The notes: generated from the sequence alone by a model not told the origin. Positions 8,081-17,225 are shown, counted from the stretch's first letter. The stretch is 64,000 bases of DNA from Roseibium sp. Sym1 (GCF_027359675.1 NZ_CP114787.1:62001-126000); one strand, 5' to 3'. Made by a program: numbers and translations.

Positions 8081-8285
8081 TCACCCGATCGAAGAAAGTA
8101 TCGGAAAGGTTTCCAGGAGCCAGAAGGCGAACGCAGAGAGGTATCCCGTCATCATGGCGACCCCCATGACGATCAGCGCCACTCCCGCCAGCATCCTGAG
8201 AACGCGCCCGAGGCGTCCGAACGCCTTCAACCTGGCGGACAATGTATCGGTGAACAGCGCGGCAAGCAGGAATGGCACGCCGGGC
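8081..8285 (-). pseudogene. CcdA-type cytochrome c biogenesis protein, C-terminal fragment
   Basis: Only the last ~68 residues remain: GVPFLLAALFTD, RMLAGVALIVMGVAMMTG and FAFWLLETFPIL, two membrane helices typical of the C-terminus of CcdA/DsbD-like thiol transporters. Sequence upstream (about 8286 onward on the minus strand) is unrelated, so the 5' part was lost by recombination with the neighbouring transposase remnant. Confidence 0.65.
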
Positions 8286-8389
8286 TTCGTGATCGGAGAC
8301 GAGATCCTGCGCGGCGCCACCGACTTACAAACCATGCCGCGGCTGATCGACCAGGCCCGGAAAGATCGGCATCGATGAAGCCGGAGCCG

Positions 8390-9041
8390 CCCTGGCCTCG
8401 CGGATCTTCGCGAGCCGTTTGGGCTTGTCCTTGACCCAGTCCGGCATCTCGTCGCCGCGCTTGCCCGGCCCGTAAAGCCGGTCCTCATCGGCGTCAGCCG
8501 CCTCGGCAGCTTCCAGCTAGACCCGCACCTGGGCTGCCAGTTCCTCTTCGCGCCGGATCATATGGGCATAGCTCATCGCCTTGTGCTTCGACGCGTTTGC
8601 CTTCACCTTCGTGCCGTCCAGCGCAACATGGCCCAGCTTGACAAGGCCCGCCGTCGCTGCCAGCCGCAGCATCTGCACGAACAGTTCCGACAACGCCGCC
8701 AGATGACGCCGTCGAAACTCCGAGATCGTGCGGAAGTCCGGACCGTCCAGCGCCACGATCATCATGAAATCAGCCCGCTCCCGGCACGCCCCGGCAATCC
8801 GACGCGATGAATAGATCCCAACCGCATAGGAGTACAAAAGCAGTGCAACCATCATCGCCGGATCGTAGGGAGGCTGACCCTTCGCGCCACGGTAGCTGGC
8901 ATCGATCGCCGTCAGGTCAAGGCTCTCGCGCACAAGATCAACGACAAACCGGGAAAGATGGTCGACGGGAACAAAATCCTGAACCGACGGCGGAATTAGA
9001 AGGGTCTCGTCAAGACGCCAGGCGCGAAATCTCTTGCTCAT
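8390..9041 (-). pseudogene. IS1182-type transposase, 5' remnant with internal stop
   Basis: Starting at 9041, the frame encodes the N-terminal domain of an IS1182/DUF772 transposase (LLIPPSVQDFVPVDHLSRFV, YDPAMMVALLLYSYAVGIYS, LDGPDFRTISEFRRRH). An in-frame TAG (8517-8519) interrupts it. The same frame then continues as LEAAEAADADEDRLYG and DEMPDWVKDKPKRLAKIREA to about 8390, where family similarity ends. The catalytic C-terminal half is missing, so the element is dead. Confidence 0.8.
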
Positions 9042-9107
9042 GGGCTATATTCGAATCAGGCTCGCCTCCAAACGTCGAGAAAATTCCAATTCTCAGACAA
9101 ACTCCTA

Positions 9108-9371
9108 GCGTCTGGCGTTCGTTAACCTGATCAAATATGCTTCTCCCCGAGGCGGTACGCGCCGCCTTGGGGCTTAGAAACCCCTCCCTAGCGGCTTGGC
9201 ACCGGCCGACGCGGTGCCAGGATCCTTCGGCTTACGGCCGGGGGCATGTGACGCATGTCCAGGTGCCTCGGTGCTAAAGGTCGCAGGGCCGTCTAGGGGG
9301 TTTCTAACCCCCGGCTTGGGGTCGAGATCTTATATTTTGCGGGGGCGTACTGCGGACCAAGCCGTGGGAAA
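9108..9371 (+). ncRNA. Structured leader RNA, second diverged copy (copy 2)
   Basis: This aligns over its length with 4318-4586, at roughly 80 percent by eye. Helix A: CCCCGAGGCGG (9145-9155) with CCGCCTTGGGG (9162-9172), where a C-to-T change leaves a G-U pair. Helix B: CCCTAGCGG (9186-9194) with CCG-T-CTAGGG (9289-9298), same bulge position, extended by TTAGAAACC (9174-9182) with GGTTTCTAA (9299-9307). Helix C: CTTGGCACCG (9195-9204) with CGGTGCCAGG (9212-9221). Several pairs differ from copy 1 on both strands and still pair. It leads into a truncated traM start, so it is a relic or an independent copy from another plasmid. Confidence 0.6.
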
Positions 9372-9761
9372 TTGCCGCTATTGCCAGAACCGATCAGTCT
9401 CAATCTTGAACCGTCATCGCTGAAATATTCCGTTTCCGCGATTCTTGCCGGCTTGAACGAGTCCGCGCTTGAGCGTGTCGCTCTGGACGTCATTCGTGAG
9501 CAGACCAGCGACAACGCGACGACGATGGCGCTTCTGCGCGAGGTCGCCAACCTGATGCATACATCAGGTCTGCCCGACACGCAGTTGCTGCCTGCCGCGG
9601 CCACCTTCCTTGGCCAGACCGTGGTGAACCAGGCGTCGAACGCGGCGTTTCAGGACGGCTTCGTTGTCGTCTGCGGGATTTTCCTCCTCGCTCTGAATTC
9701 CGACTTGGCTGATGTGGCGCGCGGCGTCTTCGACCGCATAGCGGGGATATCTCCACTATGA
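9372..9761 (+). pseudogene. Chimera: traM N-terminus fused to the tail of an MFS (DHA2-type) transporter
   Basis: The first ~45 codons encode a TraM-like N-terminus (GLNESALERVALDVIREQ), nearly the same as in the copy at 4587. Immediately after REQ (9503) the sequence switches to TSDNATTMALLREVANLMHT and LGQTVVNQASNAAFQDGFVV plus a hydrophobic helix, resembling the C-terminal end of a drug-efflux MFS protein. The TraM fold is cut after its first helix and the transporter lacks almost all of its helices, so the fusion is unlikely to function. It marks a recombination joint. Confidence 0.6.
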
Positions 9762-9850
9762 TGTACCTAAAATTCCGTGACAGAAACCCTTCGCTAACAA
9801 GCCGAAAGCGCAATAGCGCCGGCTCGGGTATCACCAAGGGAGACATGGAA

Positions 9851-10117
9851 ATGACTGATGTCGACCCAGACGACAAGGAAAACGAACTTCCGATCACGCC
9901 AGCGCAATGCCGTATGGCGAGGGCTGGTGTGCAATTGTCGGTGCGCGAGTTGGCGCGTCTGGCTGAGGTTTCCGGTCTTACGGTCACGCGGTTCGAGAAC
10001 GGCGATGTCACTTGTCCGGTGGAGACGATATTGGGACTTATGATGGTGTTGGAGGCGCGCTGCGCACGTTTCTTATCCAATTCGGCAGGAATTGGTGTCA
10101 TGATAGTAGATCACTAA
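9851..10117 (+). CDS. XRE/Cro-type HTH regulator, small
   Basis: 88 residues from the ATG at 9851, chosen because GGGAG lies eight bases upstream; an ATG at 9845 is only two bases from it. The core QCRMARAGVQLSVRELARLA followed by EVSGLTVTRFENGD is a helix-turn-helix of the XRE type. It is followed by a short helix LGLMMVLEARCARFL. It lies alone in a region of fragments, so its target is unknown. Confidence 0.6.
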   Translation: MTDVDPDDKENELPITPAQCRMARAGVQLSVRELARLAEVSGLTVTRFENGDVTCPVETILGLMMVLEARCARFLSNSAGIGVMIVDH

Positions 10118-10150
10118 CGCAAATGCGCAAAGGCTGGATGCGAGGCTTTT

Positions 10151-10417
10151 ATGATAAGCAACGAGTTCCCCCACGTGCATCCGGCAAAAGACGGCGACCT
10201 GCACACGATGCTACCGGCGGATGCGGTATCGAAGGTTATCGATCTGGGTTGGGCAGAGCTCCATCCGACGGTGGCTGCCGGCATGATCCCCTAAATCGCA
10301 GCCTTGGTCAACGCGCCCAGAGACAACGCGGAGATCAACTCGGTCCTCGTTATCCTGCAGCTGGCGTACGATTTCTCGCGTGGCGATTTCCCGCGGGCCT
10401 CCAATGTCGTTTTTTAG
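10151..10417 (+). pseudogene. DUF5519 (luciferase-domain) protein, fragment with internal TAA
   Basis: The frame from 10151 reads EFPHVHPAKDGDLHTMLPAD, then VIDLGWAELHP, a TAA at 10292-10294, then APRDNAEINSVLVILQLAYD and FSRG to a TAG at 10415-10417. It aligns along its length with the DUF5519 gene at 19936 (EFAHVHPAHDGSSHLMLPPS, APRDENEVDVMLRLL). The N-terminal third is absent. It is a decayed paralogue. Confidence 0.6.
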
Positions 10418-10447
10418 ACTTAAACCAAGCAAGGATCCTTCCCGCAC

Positions 10448-11368
10448 CTAATTCGGAGCAAGGCCGAATGCCTGCACCTCGTCCTTGATAATCCCGATCA
10501 TGCACTTGAAGGGCGCCGTCCCGGCGATAGAGTTGCGATAGCTAATGCCGGTGGCGATCCGCCAGTCGTAGCTCGGCACTGGCAGCGCCGCGAGGCCGGA
10601 TCCGAGGCGGGGATGTAGCAGCGGTTCCGGTAAGCTGGTCAGGAATCCGTTGTTCCGCACGAGATCGAGCGCCAACGTCAGCGAGTGCGTCGACACGATC
10701 GTACGTGGCGACGGCACGTCCGCCTTCTTGAACAGAGCCTCGATTCTCCCCAGAGCCAGTGAGTCATAGCTTAGCTGAACCCAGGCGCGCTGCGACAAGT
10801 CAGTTTCGCGAACATCCGTCGCGGCAGCGAGCGGATCGTCTGCCGCTGCGACGATCCTGTTCGACTGATTGTAGAGCGGGATCTCCTGAACCCCGCCCGA
10901 CAGCGTTTCCGCTCCGCTGCGCAGGCCGCCGAAATAGGCGCCAATCTCACCTGTGTTGAGCGCCGGTAACATGATCGCGCCAACGCCGGTCCGCACGGAT
11001 ATCTGCAGGTTCGGAAACTCGTTGGAAAGCCGCGCAAGCACGTGAGCCATGAACGCGGCCTCATAGGTCGGGCCGACGCCGATCCGCAACGCGCCTCGCG
11101 CCCCGTTGCGGGTGGCCGTGAGATCGAAGAGCGCGCTGTCCCATTGCATCTCGATCTCTCGCGCCCGGGTATAGAACGCCTGTCCGGCCTGGGTCAGGGT
11201 GACGCCACGCGACGAGCGTTCGAAAAGCGCCGCGCCGAGATGGAGCTCAAGCTCGCGCAGCGACTTGGAGAGGGCCGGCTGGCTGATGTTCAGGTGCCGT
11301 GCCGCTGCCTGAACACTGCCCAGTTCGGCGGTGGCGAGGAAGTGTTTCAGGCGCCAGATGTGATCCAT
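10448..11368 (-). CDS. LysR-family transcriptional regulator of the sulfatase/ABC cluster
   Basis: 306 residues, normal length. The N-terminal winged HTH is LKHFLATAELGSVQAAARHL followed by NISQPALSKSLRELE. The C-terminal part is a two-lobed periplasmic-binding-like effector domain (RIGVGPTYEAAFMAHVL onward). It is divergent from the sulfatase gene across a 96-bp gap with a palindromic site next to its own start codon. By family practice it represses itself and activates the divergent operon when an inducer, probably a sulfated or free sugar, binds. The inducer is not known. Confidence 0.88.
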   Translation of the reverse strand: MDHIWRLKHFLATAELGSVQAAARHLNISQPALSKSLRELELHLGAALFERSSRGVTLTQAGQAFYTRAREIEMQWDSALFDLTATRNGARGALRIGVGPTYEAAFMAHVLARLSNEFPNLQISVRTGVGAIMLPALNTGEIGAYFGGLRSGAETLSGGVQEIPLYNQSNRIVAAADDPLAAATDVRETDLSQRAWVQLSYDSLALGRIEALFKKADVPSPRTIVSTHSLTLALDLVRNNGFLTSLPEPLLHPRLGSGLAALPVPSYDWRIATGISYRNSIAGTAPFKCMIGIIKDEVQAFGLAPN

Positions 11369-11370
11369 TT

Positions 11371-11385
11371 ATAACTCCGAGTTAT
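11371..11385. promoter_or_regulatory. Palindromic LysR-type operator
   Basis: ATAACT-CCG-AGTTAT is a perfect 15-bp dyad fitting the T-N11-A rule for LysR-type regulators. It lies 2 bp upstream of the lysR start codon, where binding would autorepress, and about 80 bp before the sulfatase start. Confidence 0.55.
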
Positions 11386-11464
11386 ACCTACTATACACAA
11401 AAATATTAGCCCCGCGAGGACGAACCGTCTAGACTCACATCGTCCGTAAGAAAGTGGGTTCTTG

Positions 11465-12991
11465 ATGCGCGCCGTTTTTGTTTTGTTCGATTCACTCAAC
11501 CGTCTCGCGCTTGGTTGCTATGGCGGAGCGGCGATTGCGACACCTAACTTCGATCGCTTCGCCCAGCGGGCCGTGACCTTCGACAATCATTATGTCGGCT
11601 CGCTGCCCTGCATGCCGGCCCGGCGTGACATGCATACGGGTAGACTGAACTTCATGCACCGCTCCTGGGGTCCGCTCGAACCTTTCGACAATTCGATGCC
11701 CGATATCTTGAAGAACGCAGGCGTGCACACACATCTCATCAGCGACCACTTCCACTACTACGAGGATGGCGGCGCGACGTATCACAGCCGCTATAAAACC
11801 TGGGAGTTCATTCGCGGACAGGAATACGACCCGTGGATCGCGATGGTGCAACCGCCTTTGGAGCGCTTCAAGGAAATGTATTCCGACAAGCACTACAACG
11901 TGCCGACGGAACCGAAGCGGCGGCAGCATCAAGTCAATCGCGAAAAGATACGAATGGAGGAGGATTTTCCCGGCCCGGCGTGCTTCGCGCGCGCCTTCGC
12001 CTTCCTCGACGACAACCGCACGGCGGACAACTGGTTTTTGCAGCTCGAATGCTTCGATCCGCACGAGCCGTTCTTCGCGCCCGAGAAATACCGTCAGGAG
12101 TACACGACAGGCTACAATGGCTCGATCCTCGACTGGCCGAAATACGCGCCGGTCAAGGAAAGCCCGGACGAGATCGCGGAAATCCGGGCGAACTACGCCG
12201 CTCTCGTGGCCATGTGCGACGCCTATTTCGGCAAGCTTCTGGACTATTTCGACGAGCACGATCTCTGGTCCGATACCTGCCTCGTGCTCACGACCGATCA
12301 CGGTTTCCTGCTGAGCGAGCATGACTGGTGGGGAAAGAACCTGACGCCATATTACGAGGAGATCTCGCATATTCCGCTGATCGTCCACCATCCGGACTAT
12401 GCCGCGAAGGCGGGGACACGGATTGCGACGCTGAGCCAGACCACCGACCTCATGCCGACGTTCCTCGAGGTCTTCGGGCATTCCGTGCCGAACGAAGTCA
12501 CCGGCAGGTCGGTCCTGTCGCTGATCGACGGAGAACCCGGCCCCGAGGCGCTGATCTTCGGGATGTTCGGCGGTCCGGTTGGCGTGACCGATGGCGAATA
12601 CAGTTTCTTCCGCTATCCGGCGAACCTGTTCGACGAACAGCTTGGCGAATACACCCTAATGCCCACGCACATGACAGGGTTCTTCGGGCCGGACGAGCTT
12701 GCGACCGGGCGGATGGCCGGCCCCTTCGAATTCACAAAGGGGCAAAGGCTTCTGCGCTATGATGCGCTCAACTCCGCGCGACGGCCTCCGGGGCTTGATG
12801 GAACCAAGTTCGCAGCTTTCGAATCCACCATCTATCACAATGCGTCGGACCCCAATCAGCTTCGTCCAATATACGACACCGCGATCGAGGCGCGACTGAA
12901 CACGGAGATCGTGAGGCTCCTGAAGGCGCACGATGCGCCACCCGAATACTTCAACTGGATCGGCCTCGCCGAGGGCGCGGACGTGAACTGA
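11465..12991 (+). CDS. Sulfatase (formylglycine-dependent)
   Basis: 508 residues from the ATG at 11465 (a TTG precedes it directly). The maturation motif C49-M-P-A-R53 fits C-x-P-x-R, where Cys becomes formylglycine. Metal-site features are DSLNRLALGCYGG at the N-terminus (with Ser where most sulfatases have a second Asp) and TTDHGFLLSEHDWWGKN with its Asp-His pair. No signal peptide is evident, so it probably acts in the cytoplasm on an imported sulfate ester. It is the first gene of an operon with a sugar-type ABC importer. An anaerobic- or FGE-type maturase must be supplied from elsewhere. Confidence 0.88.
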   Translation: MRAVFVLFDSLNRLALGCYGGAAIATPNFDRFAQRAVTFDNHYVGSLPCMPARRDMHTGRLNFMHRSWGPLEPFDNSMPDILKNAGVHTHLISDHFHYYEDGGATYHSRYKTWEFIRGQEYDPWIAMVQPPLERFKEMYSDKHYNVPTEPKRRQHQVNREKIRMEEDFPGPACFARAFAFLDDNRTADNWFLQLECFDPHEPFFAPEKYRQEYTTGYNGSILDWPKYAPVKESPDEIAEIRANYAALVAMCDAYFGKLLDYFDEHDLWSDTCLVLTTDHGFLLSEHDWWGKNLTPYYEEISHIPLIVHHPDYAAKAGTRIATLSQTTDLMPTFLEVFGHSVPNEVTGRSVLSLIDGEPGPEALIFGMFGGPVGVTDGEYSFFRYPANLFDEQLGEYTLMPTHMTGFFGPDELATGRMAGPFEFTKGQRLLRYDALNSARRPPGLDGTKFAAFESTIYHNASDPNQLRPIYDTAIEARLNTEIVRLLKAHDAPPEYFNWIGLAEGADVN

Positions 12992-13018
12992 AAGACGAAT
13001 AACGGGAGGAACCGAAAA

Positions 13019-14335
13019 GTGAAGAGAACAGCATTCAGCATTGCAACCGGTCTTCTGGCGCTGGCAGTCGTCATGCCGGCGCACGCCAAAGATCAGCCGG
13101 ACATCACCATGGCGATTAACCAGTCTCCCTGGCTGAATTCCTTCGTCGCCATGGTCGATCTCTACGAGGAGGAAACCGGGAACGTCGTCAATCTTGACGT
13201 CAATCCGTTCGGGGGACTGCTGGAAAAGATCCGGAACTCGGTGCGTGGCTCCGAAGGCACCTACGATCTTGTCAACATCAACTCGCTCTGGCTGTCCGAG
13301 ATCTATTCCGGCGGCTTCCTCGCCCCGCTTGGCGAGGTGCAGGAAGGCTACACGCTTCAGGATGGCGTCCTGACCTACGGCGCGACCACGAATTGGGATG
13401 CGGCGGTCGGGTCATTCTCGCCGGACGGCGCGCTGATGGGTGTGCCGGTCAACGGTAACGTCCAGGTCCTCTATTACAACCAGGCGATCTATGACGAACT
13501 CGGCCTGTCGGTTCCCGACACATGGGACGACCTTTACGCGAACGCTAAAAAAATCGCAGAGGCCAAGGGCATTTACGGCTTCGTTCCGCGCGCGGCTCGC
13601 GATTCGATTGTCTACAATATCACCCCCTACATCTTCAGCCACGATGCCGCGTTTTTCCGGGTGACGGGCCCGGGACAGGCCGCGATCGGGCTGAATACGA
13701 CCGAGGGGCTTGCGGCGCTGAAAACCTATCTGAAGATATCAGGGGAAGATGTTGCTCCGCCGAATCCCGGTGCCATCGCGCAGGGTGAGCTTATCCAGCT
13801 TCTGTCCACCGGCAAAGCCGCGCAGGCGATCGCTGTGATCGCCGCTTGGGGCGCGCTGGAAAACCCCAACGAGTCCCGGGTTGTCGGCCAGATGTCGGCA
13901 TCGTTGATCCCCGCTGGTCCGGGCGGAACACACGCGTCGAGCGCCGGTCACTGGGTCGCGGGTATCCCCAAGAACGTGTCGGCGGAGCGCCAGCGCGCGG
14001 CGCTGGCCTTTTTGGACTGGTTCCAGTCCCAGGCGCTACAAGTGAAGTATGTCGAAGCCGGAGGCGTACCCGTGCGTGGCGATCTGGCGGAAACCGGTCT
14101 GGGGGCGAACAACTCTTACCGTTTCCTTGGGGCCTATTCGGCAAATGCGGCAAATGCGGTGATGGGTCTGCCTTTCGCGGCCGCCGCCGAAGCATCCGAC
14201 GCGATGGCCCTGCACTTCAACCGGGCCGTCATCGGGGAGGAAAGCCCCGAGGTGGCGCTCAATGCGGCGGCCGAGGTCCTGGCGGGCATACTTGAACGGA
14301 ACGGCTTTTCCGTCACCCGCCAGCCAGACCTCTGA
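13019..14335 (+). CDS. ABC transporter extracellular sugar-binding protein
   Basis: 438 residues starting at a GTG that has GGGAGGA eight bases upstream. A Sec signal peptide is clear: charged MKRT, a hydrophobic core and cleavage after PAHA (about residue 23). The mature part is a cluster-B (carbohydrate) binding protein with the family-typical DLVNINSLWLSEIYSGGFLA and GVPVNGNVQVLYYNQAIYDE segments. It captures the substrate in the periplasm and delivers it to the two permeases downstream. The sulfatase context suggests a sulfated sugar or glycoside. Confidence 0.9.
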   Translation: MKRTAFSIATGLLALAVVMPAHAKDQPDITMAINQSPWLNSFVAMVDLYEEETGNVVNLDVNPFGGLLEKIRNSVRGSEGTYDLVNINSLWLSEIYSGGFLAPLGEVQEGYTLQDGVLTYGATTNWDAAVGSFSPDGALMGVPVNGNVQVLYYNQAIYDELGLSVPDTWDDLYANAKKIAEAKGIYGFVPRAARDSIVYNITPYIFSHDAAFFRVTGPGQAAIGLNTTEGLAALKTYLKISGEDVAPPNPGAIAQGELIQLLSTGKAAQAIAVIAAWGALENPNESRVVGQMSASLIPAGPGGTHASSAGHWVAGIPKNVSAERQRAALAFLDWFQSQALQVKYVEAGGVPVRGDLAETGLGANNSYRFLGAYSANAANAVMGLPFAAAAEASDAMALHFNRAVIGEESPEVALNAAAEVLAGILERNGFSVTRQPDL

Positions 14336-14367
14336 GCCACTTCGCTAGCGCCTCTGGACGGAACCAG

Positions 14368-15288
14368 ATGAACACCATGATCAAACCGGGCGTCGTAATC
14401 CGTCGGAACAAGCGATGGCTGGTGCTGTCACTTGCGCCCGTCGCGGTGTTCTTCCTGGTTCTGTCCGGGTTTCCAGTGCTGAACCTTCTGGGTCTGAGCT
14501 TCTTCGATGTGGAATGGCGTGAAGGCGCGGCCGAGTTCAACTATATCGGTCTGGAGAACTACCGCCGGCTCTTCCTGGAGGAAACGATATACTGGGCGGG
14601 GGTGCGCAACACGCTCGTCTTTGCGGTGACCGTCGTGACCTGCCAGATGGTCCTCGGGTTTTCGATGGCGCTGGCCGTGAAGCGGGCGGGGTCGGTCGGG
14701 CGAACGATCCTGACCGGCATCTTCCTCCTGCCGATCGTGATCCCCCCAATCGTCATTGGCACGATGTGGCGTCTGGTCATGGGGCGCGAGTTCGGGCTGG
14801 CGAACACGCTGCTTCGTTGGTTCGGTCTGAACGAGGTCGATTGGCTCGGAAACCCTGACATCGCGCTCGCATCGGTGATGTTCGTGGACATCTGGCACTG
14901 GACGCCTTTCGTCTTTCTTCTCATGCTCGCCGGTCTGGAGTCGCTTGACGAGGAAGTTCTGGACGCGGCCCGATTGGATGTGACCGGCTTCTGGCAGGAG
15001 GTGCGCCATATCGTGCTGCCGCTGATGCTGCCTATGATCCTCATCACGGTGATTTTTCGGGTCATCCTGTCGTTCAAGGTCTTCGACGAGGTCTATCTGC
15101 TGACATCAGGCGGGCCAGGCACGGCCACGGAGGTCGTTAACTTTTCGATTTACCGTACCTTCTTCCGGCAGGATCAGGTCGGGTACGGTTCGGCGATGTC
15201 GGTGGTCACATTGTTTGCCATAGCGCTCACGATCATCCTCGCGCGCGGAGTGCTGGCCCGCCGCAGGAACGCGGAGGAGGCAGAATGA
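14368..15288 (+). CDS. Sugar ABC transporter permease, MalF type
   Basis: 306 residues with six predicted membrane helices. The EAA loop that contacts the ATPase is EEVLDAARLDVTGFWQEVRH followed by IVLPLM. It starts 32 bp after the binding-protein gene and overlaps the next permease by 4 bp (ATGA), which implies translational coupling. Confidence 0.9.
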   Translation: MNTMIKPGVVIRRNKRWLVLSLAPVAVFFLVLSGFPVLNLLGLSFFDVEWREGAAEFNYIGLENYRRLFLEETIYWAGVRNTLVFAVTVVTCQMVLGFSMALAVKRAGSVGRTILTGIFLLPIVIPPIVIGTMWRLVMGREFGLANTLLRWFGLNEVDWLGNPDIALASVMFVDIWHWTPFVFLLMLAGLESLDEEVLDAARLDVTGFWQEVRHIVLPLMLPMILITVIFRVILSFKVFDEVYLLTSGGPGTATEVVNFSIYRTFFRQDQVGYGSAMSVVTLFAIALTIILARGVLARRRNAEEAE

Positions 15289-16115
15289 CCCTGCGCCGAA
15301 CCTCGGGTCGCGTTGCGGCAAATGTTTTGGTCTGGGGCTATGCGGCAATGATTCTGCTGCCGACACTTTGGGTGTTATCCAATGCCTTCAAATACAAGAT
15401 CGATATCATAACGGGCGCGACGCTCAGCCCGGTCACCTGGAGCAATTTCGAGCAGCTTCTGTTTTCGCGTCAGTCCCAATTCCTCTGGAACCTGCTCAAC
15501 AGTGCCTTTGTCGCGGTCAGTTCAACCGCGATCGTCATCGTTATTGCCACGATGGCCGCCTTTACACTCGGCCGCTTAAGAGTACCCGGGTGGGTTCGCT
15601 GGCCGATCCTGGGCTGGGCACTGTTGTTCCAAATGCTTCCCACGCTCACCTTCGTGGGTTCCTGGTATGTCATGTGGTCGGCGATCGGACTGCACGGAAC
15701 CTATATCTCGGTCATCCTGACCCATGTCGTGCATAATCTGCCGATGGGCCTGTTCCTGATGCTGAGCTTCATGTCCGCATTGCCGCACGAGATCTTTCAA
15801 GCTGCGCGCATGGACGGATGCTCGAACAGCCAGATGTTCTGGCGGGTGGCCTTTCCGCTGGTGCGGGGTGGAATGATCGCGGCGACGGCGCTGATCTTCA
15901 TCTTTTCCTGGAGCGACTTCGCCATCGCTTTGACGCTGACCTCGCCGGCGACGATGACGGCTCCGGTCGCCATCGCAACCTTCGCGCAGGAATACGACAT
16001 CCGCTATGGCGAGATGGCCGCCGGGACTCTCTTGTCAATCGTCCCGGCGCTGATCCTGATCCTCGTCGGCCAGCGATTTATCGTCCGCGGGCTTCTGGCA
16101 GGCGCAGTCAAGTAG
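15285..16115 (+). CDS. Sugar ABC transporter permease, MalG type
   Basis: 276 residues with six membrane helices. The EAA loop reads PHEIFQAARMDGCSNSQMFW followed by RVAFPLVRGG. It forms a heterodimer with the upstream permease. It overlaps that gene by 4 bp and is followed after 21 bp by the ATPase gene. Confidence 0.9.
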   Translation: MTLRRTSGRVAANVLVWGYAAMILLPTLWVLSNAFKYKIDIITGATLSPVTWSNFEQLLFSRQSQFLWNLLNSAFVAVSSTAIVIVIATMAAFTLGRLRVPGWVRWPILGWALLFQMLPTLTFVGSWYVMWSAIGLHGTYISVILTHVVHNLPMGLFLMLSFMSALPHEIFQAARMDGCSNSQMFWRVAFPLVRGGMIAATALIFIFSWSDFAIALTLTSPATMTAPVAIATFAQEYDIRYGEMAAGTLLSIVPALILILVGQRFIVRGLLAGAVK

Positions 16116-16136
16116 ACACGGAGAGAAGGGAATCTC

Positions 16137-17225
16137 ATGGCAACCGTCACCCTTAAGGGGGTACGAAAGAAATACGGTCGGGTAGAGGTTATTCCGCCGA
16201 TCGATCTGGAGGTTCCGAGCGGCGAATTTATCGCCCTCGTCGGTCCTTCGGGCAGCGGTAAGTCCACGTTGTTGCGGATCATTGCGGGTCTGGAAGAGAT
16301 CGACGCGGGTCGGATTTTTGTGGACGGTAAGGATGTCACGCAAACCGAACCGAGTGATCGGGACATGGCGATGGTCTTCCAGTCCTACGCGCTCTATCCG
16401 CACATGACGGTCGCCGAGAACATGGTCTTTGCCCTCAGGATGCGTGGGACGGATCCCACCGAGATCGCCCGCCGTCTCGAAGCGGCGCTAAAAATGCTTG
16501 GCATGTCGGAATACGCTAACCGCCGACCCGGTCAGCTCTCCGGCGGGCAAAGGCAACGCGTGGCCATGGGTCGGGCGATCGTTCGGCAGCCGCAGGTTTT
16601 TCTTTTCGACGAACCTCTATCCAATCTTGACGCCAAGCTGCGCGCGGCGACAAGACTGGAATTGCGGGCGTTGCACGATCACTTGGGGGCCACTTCCGTT
16701 TTCGTCACTCACGACCAGATCGAAGCTATGACCATGGCTGACCGCATCGTCTTGCTCGACGGCGGTCGTATCCAGCAGATTGGAACGCCGCGAGAGATCT
16801 ATCGCGAACCGCAGAACCGCTTTGTCGCGAGTTTCATCGGCTCGCCGGAGATCAATATGCTACGCGGCATGCTGGCATCCGCGGCCGGCCGCCTCACCTT
16901 CGAGGGGCTACCGCTGTCCGAGTCATTGCAGGCCGCTGCGGGTCGCGAGGTCGATCTCGGCATTCGTCCCGAGCACATCAGGGTCTGGCCAGACGCAGCA
17001 CCGGATCGCTGGCCCTTCGAAGTGGACGCGGTGGAGTTTACCGGGCACGACGCGTTCCTCGTCGGCAAAACCCCGGCAGGCCGGGTTACGCTCCGTATCG
17101 ACCCGGACAATGACCGTGGTTTGGCCGATAGCGTTGTCGCTGGTCAGCAGCTTCATGTGCAGTTGCAGGAGCGACATATATTGCTCTTCTATCCTGACAC
17201 TGGCGTTAGGATCACGAATGGCTGA
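16137..17225 (+). CDS. Sugar ABC transporter ATP-binding protein (MalK/UgpC type)
   Basis: 362 residues. Walker A GPSGSGKST (about 37-45), Q-loop VFQSYALYPHMT, signature LSGGQRQRVAMGRAI, Walker B FLFDEPLSNLD and H-loop VTHDQIEAMTMADR are all intact. A C-terminal OB/TOBE regulatory domain follows (RPEHIRVWPDAAPDR), as in MalK, UgpC and MsmK. It energises the two permeases. Confidence 0.92.
   Translation: MATVTLKGVRKKYGRVEVIPPIDLEVPSGEFIALVGPSGSGKSTLLRIIAGLEEIDAGRIFVDGKDVTQTEPSDRDMAMVFQSYALYPHMTVAENMVFALRMRGTDPTEIARRLEAALKMLGMSEYANRRPGQLSGGQRQRVAMGRAIVRQPQVFLFDEPLSNLDAKLRAATRLELRALHDHLGATSVFVTHDQIEAMTMADRIVLLDGGRIQQIGTPREIYREPQNRFVASFIGSPEINMLRGMLASAAGRLTFEGLPLSESLQAAAGREVDLGIRPEHIRVWPDAAPDRWPFEVDAVEFTGHDAFLVGKTPAGRVTLRIDPDNDRGLADSVVAGQQLHVQLQERHILLFYPDTGVRITNG

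Noticed and set aside
8081..8488. 135-codon frame taken as a complete gene
   Set aside because: Only its last ~68 codons resemble CcdA; the first part is antisense/unrelated junction sequence.
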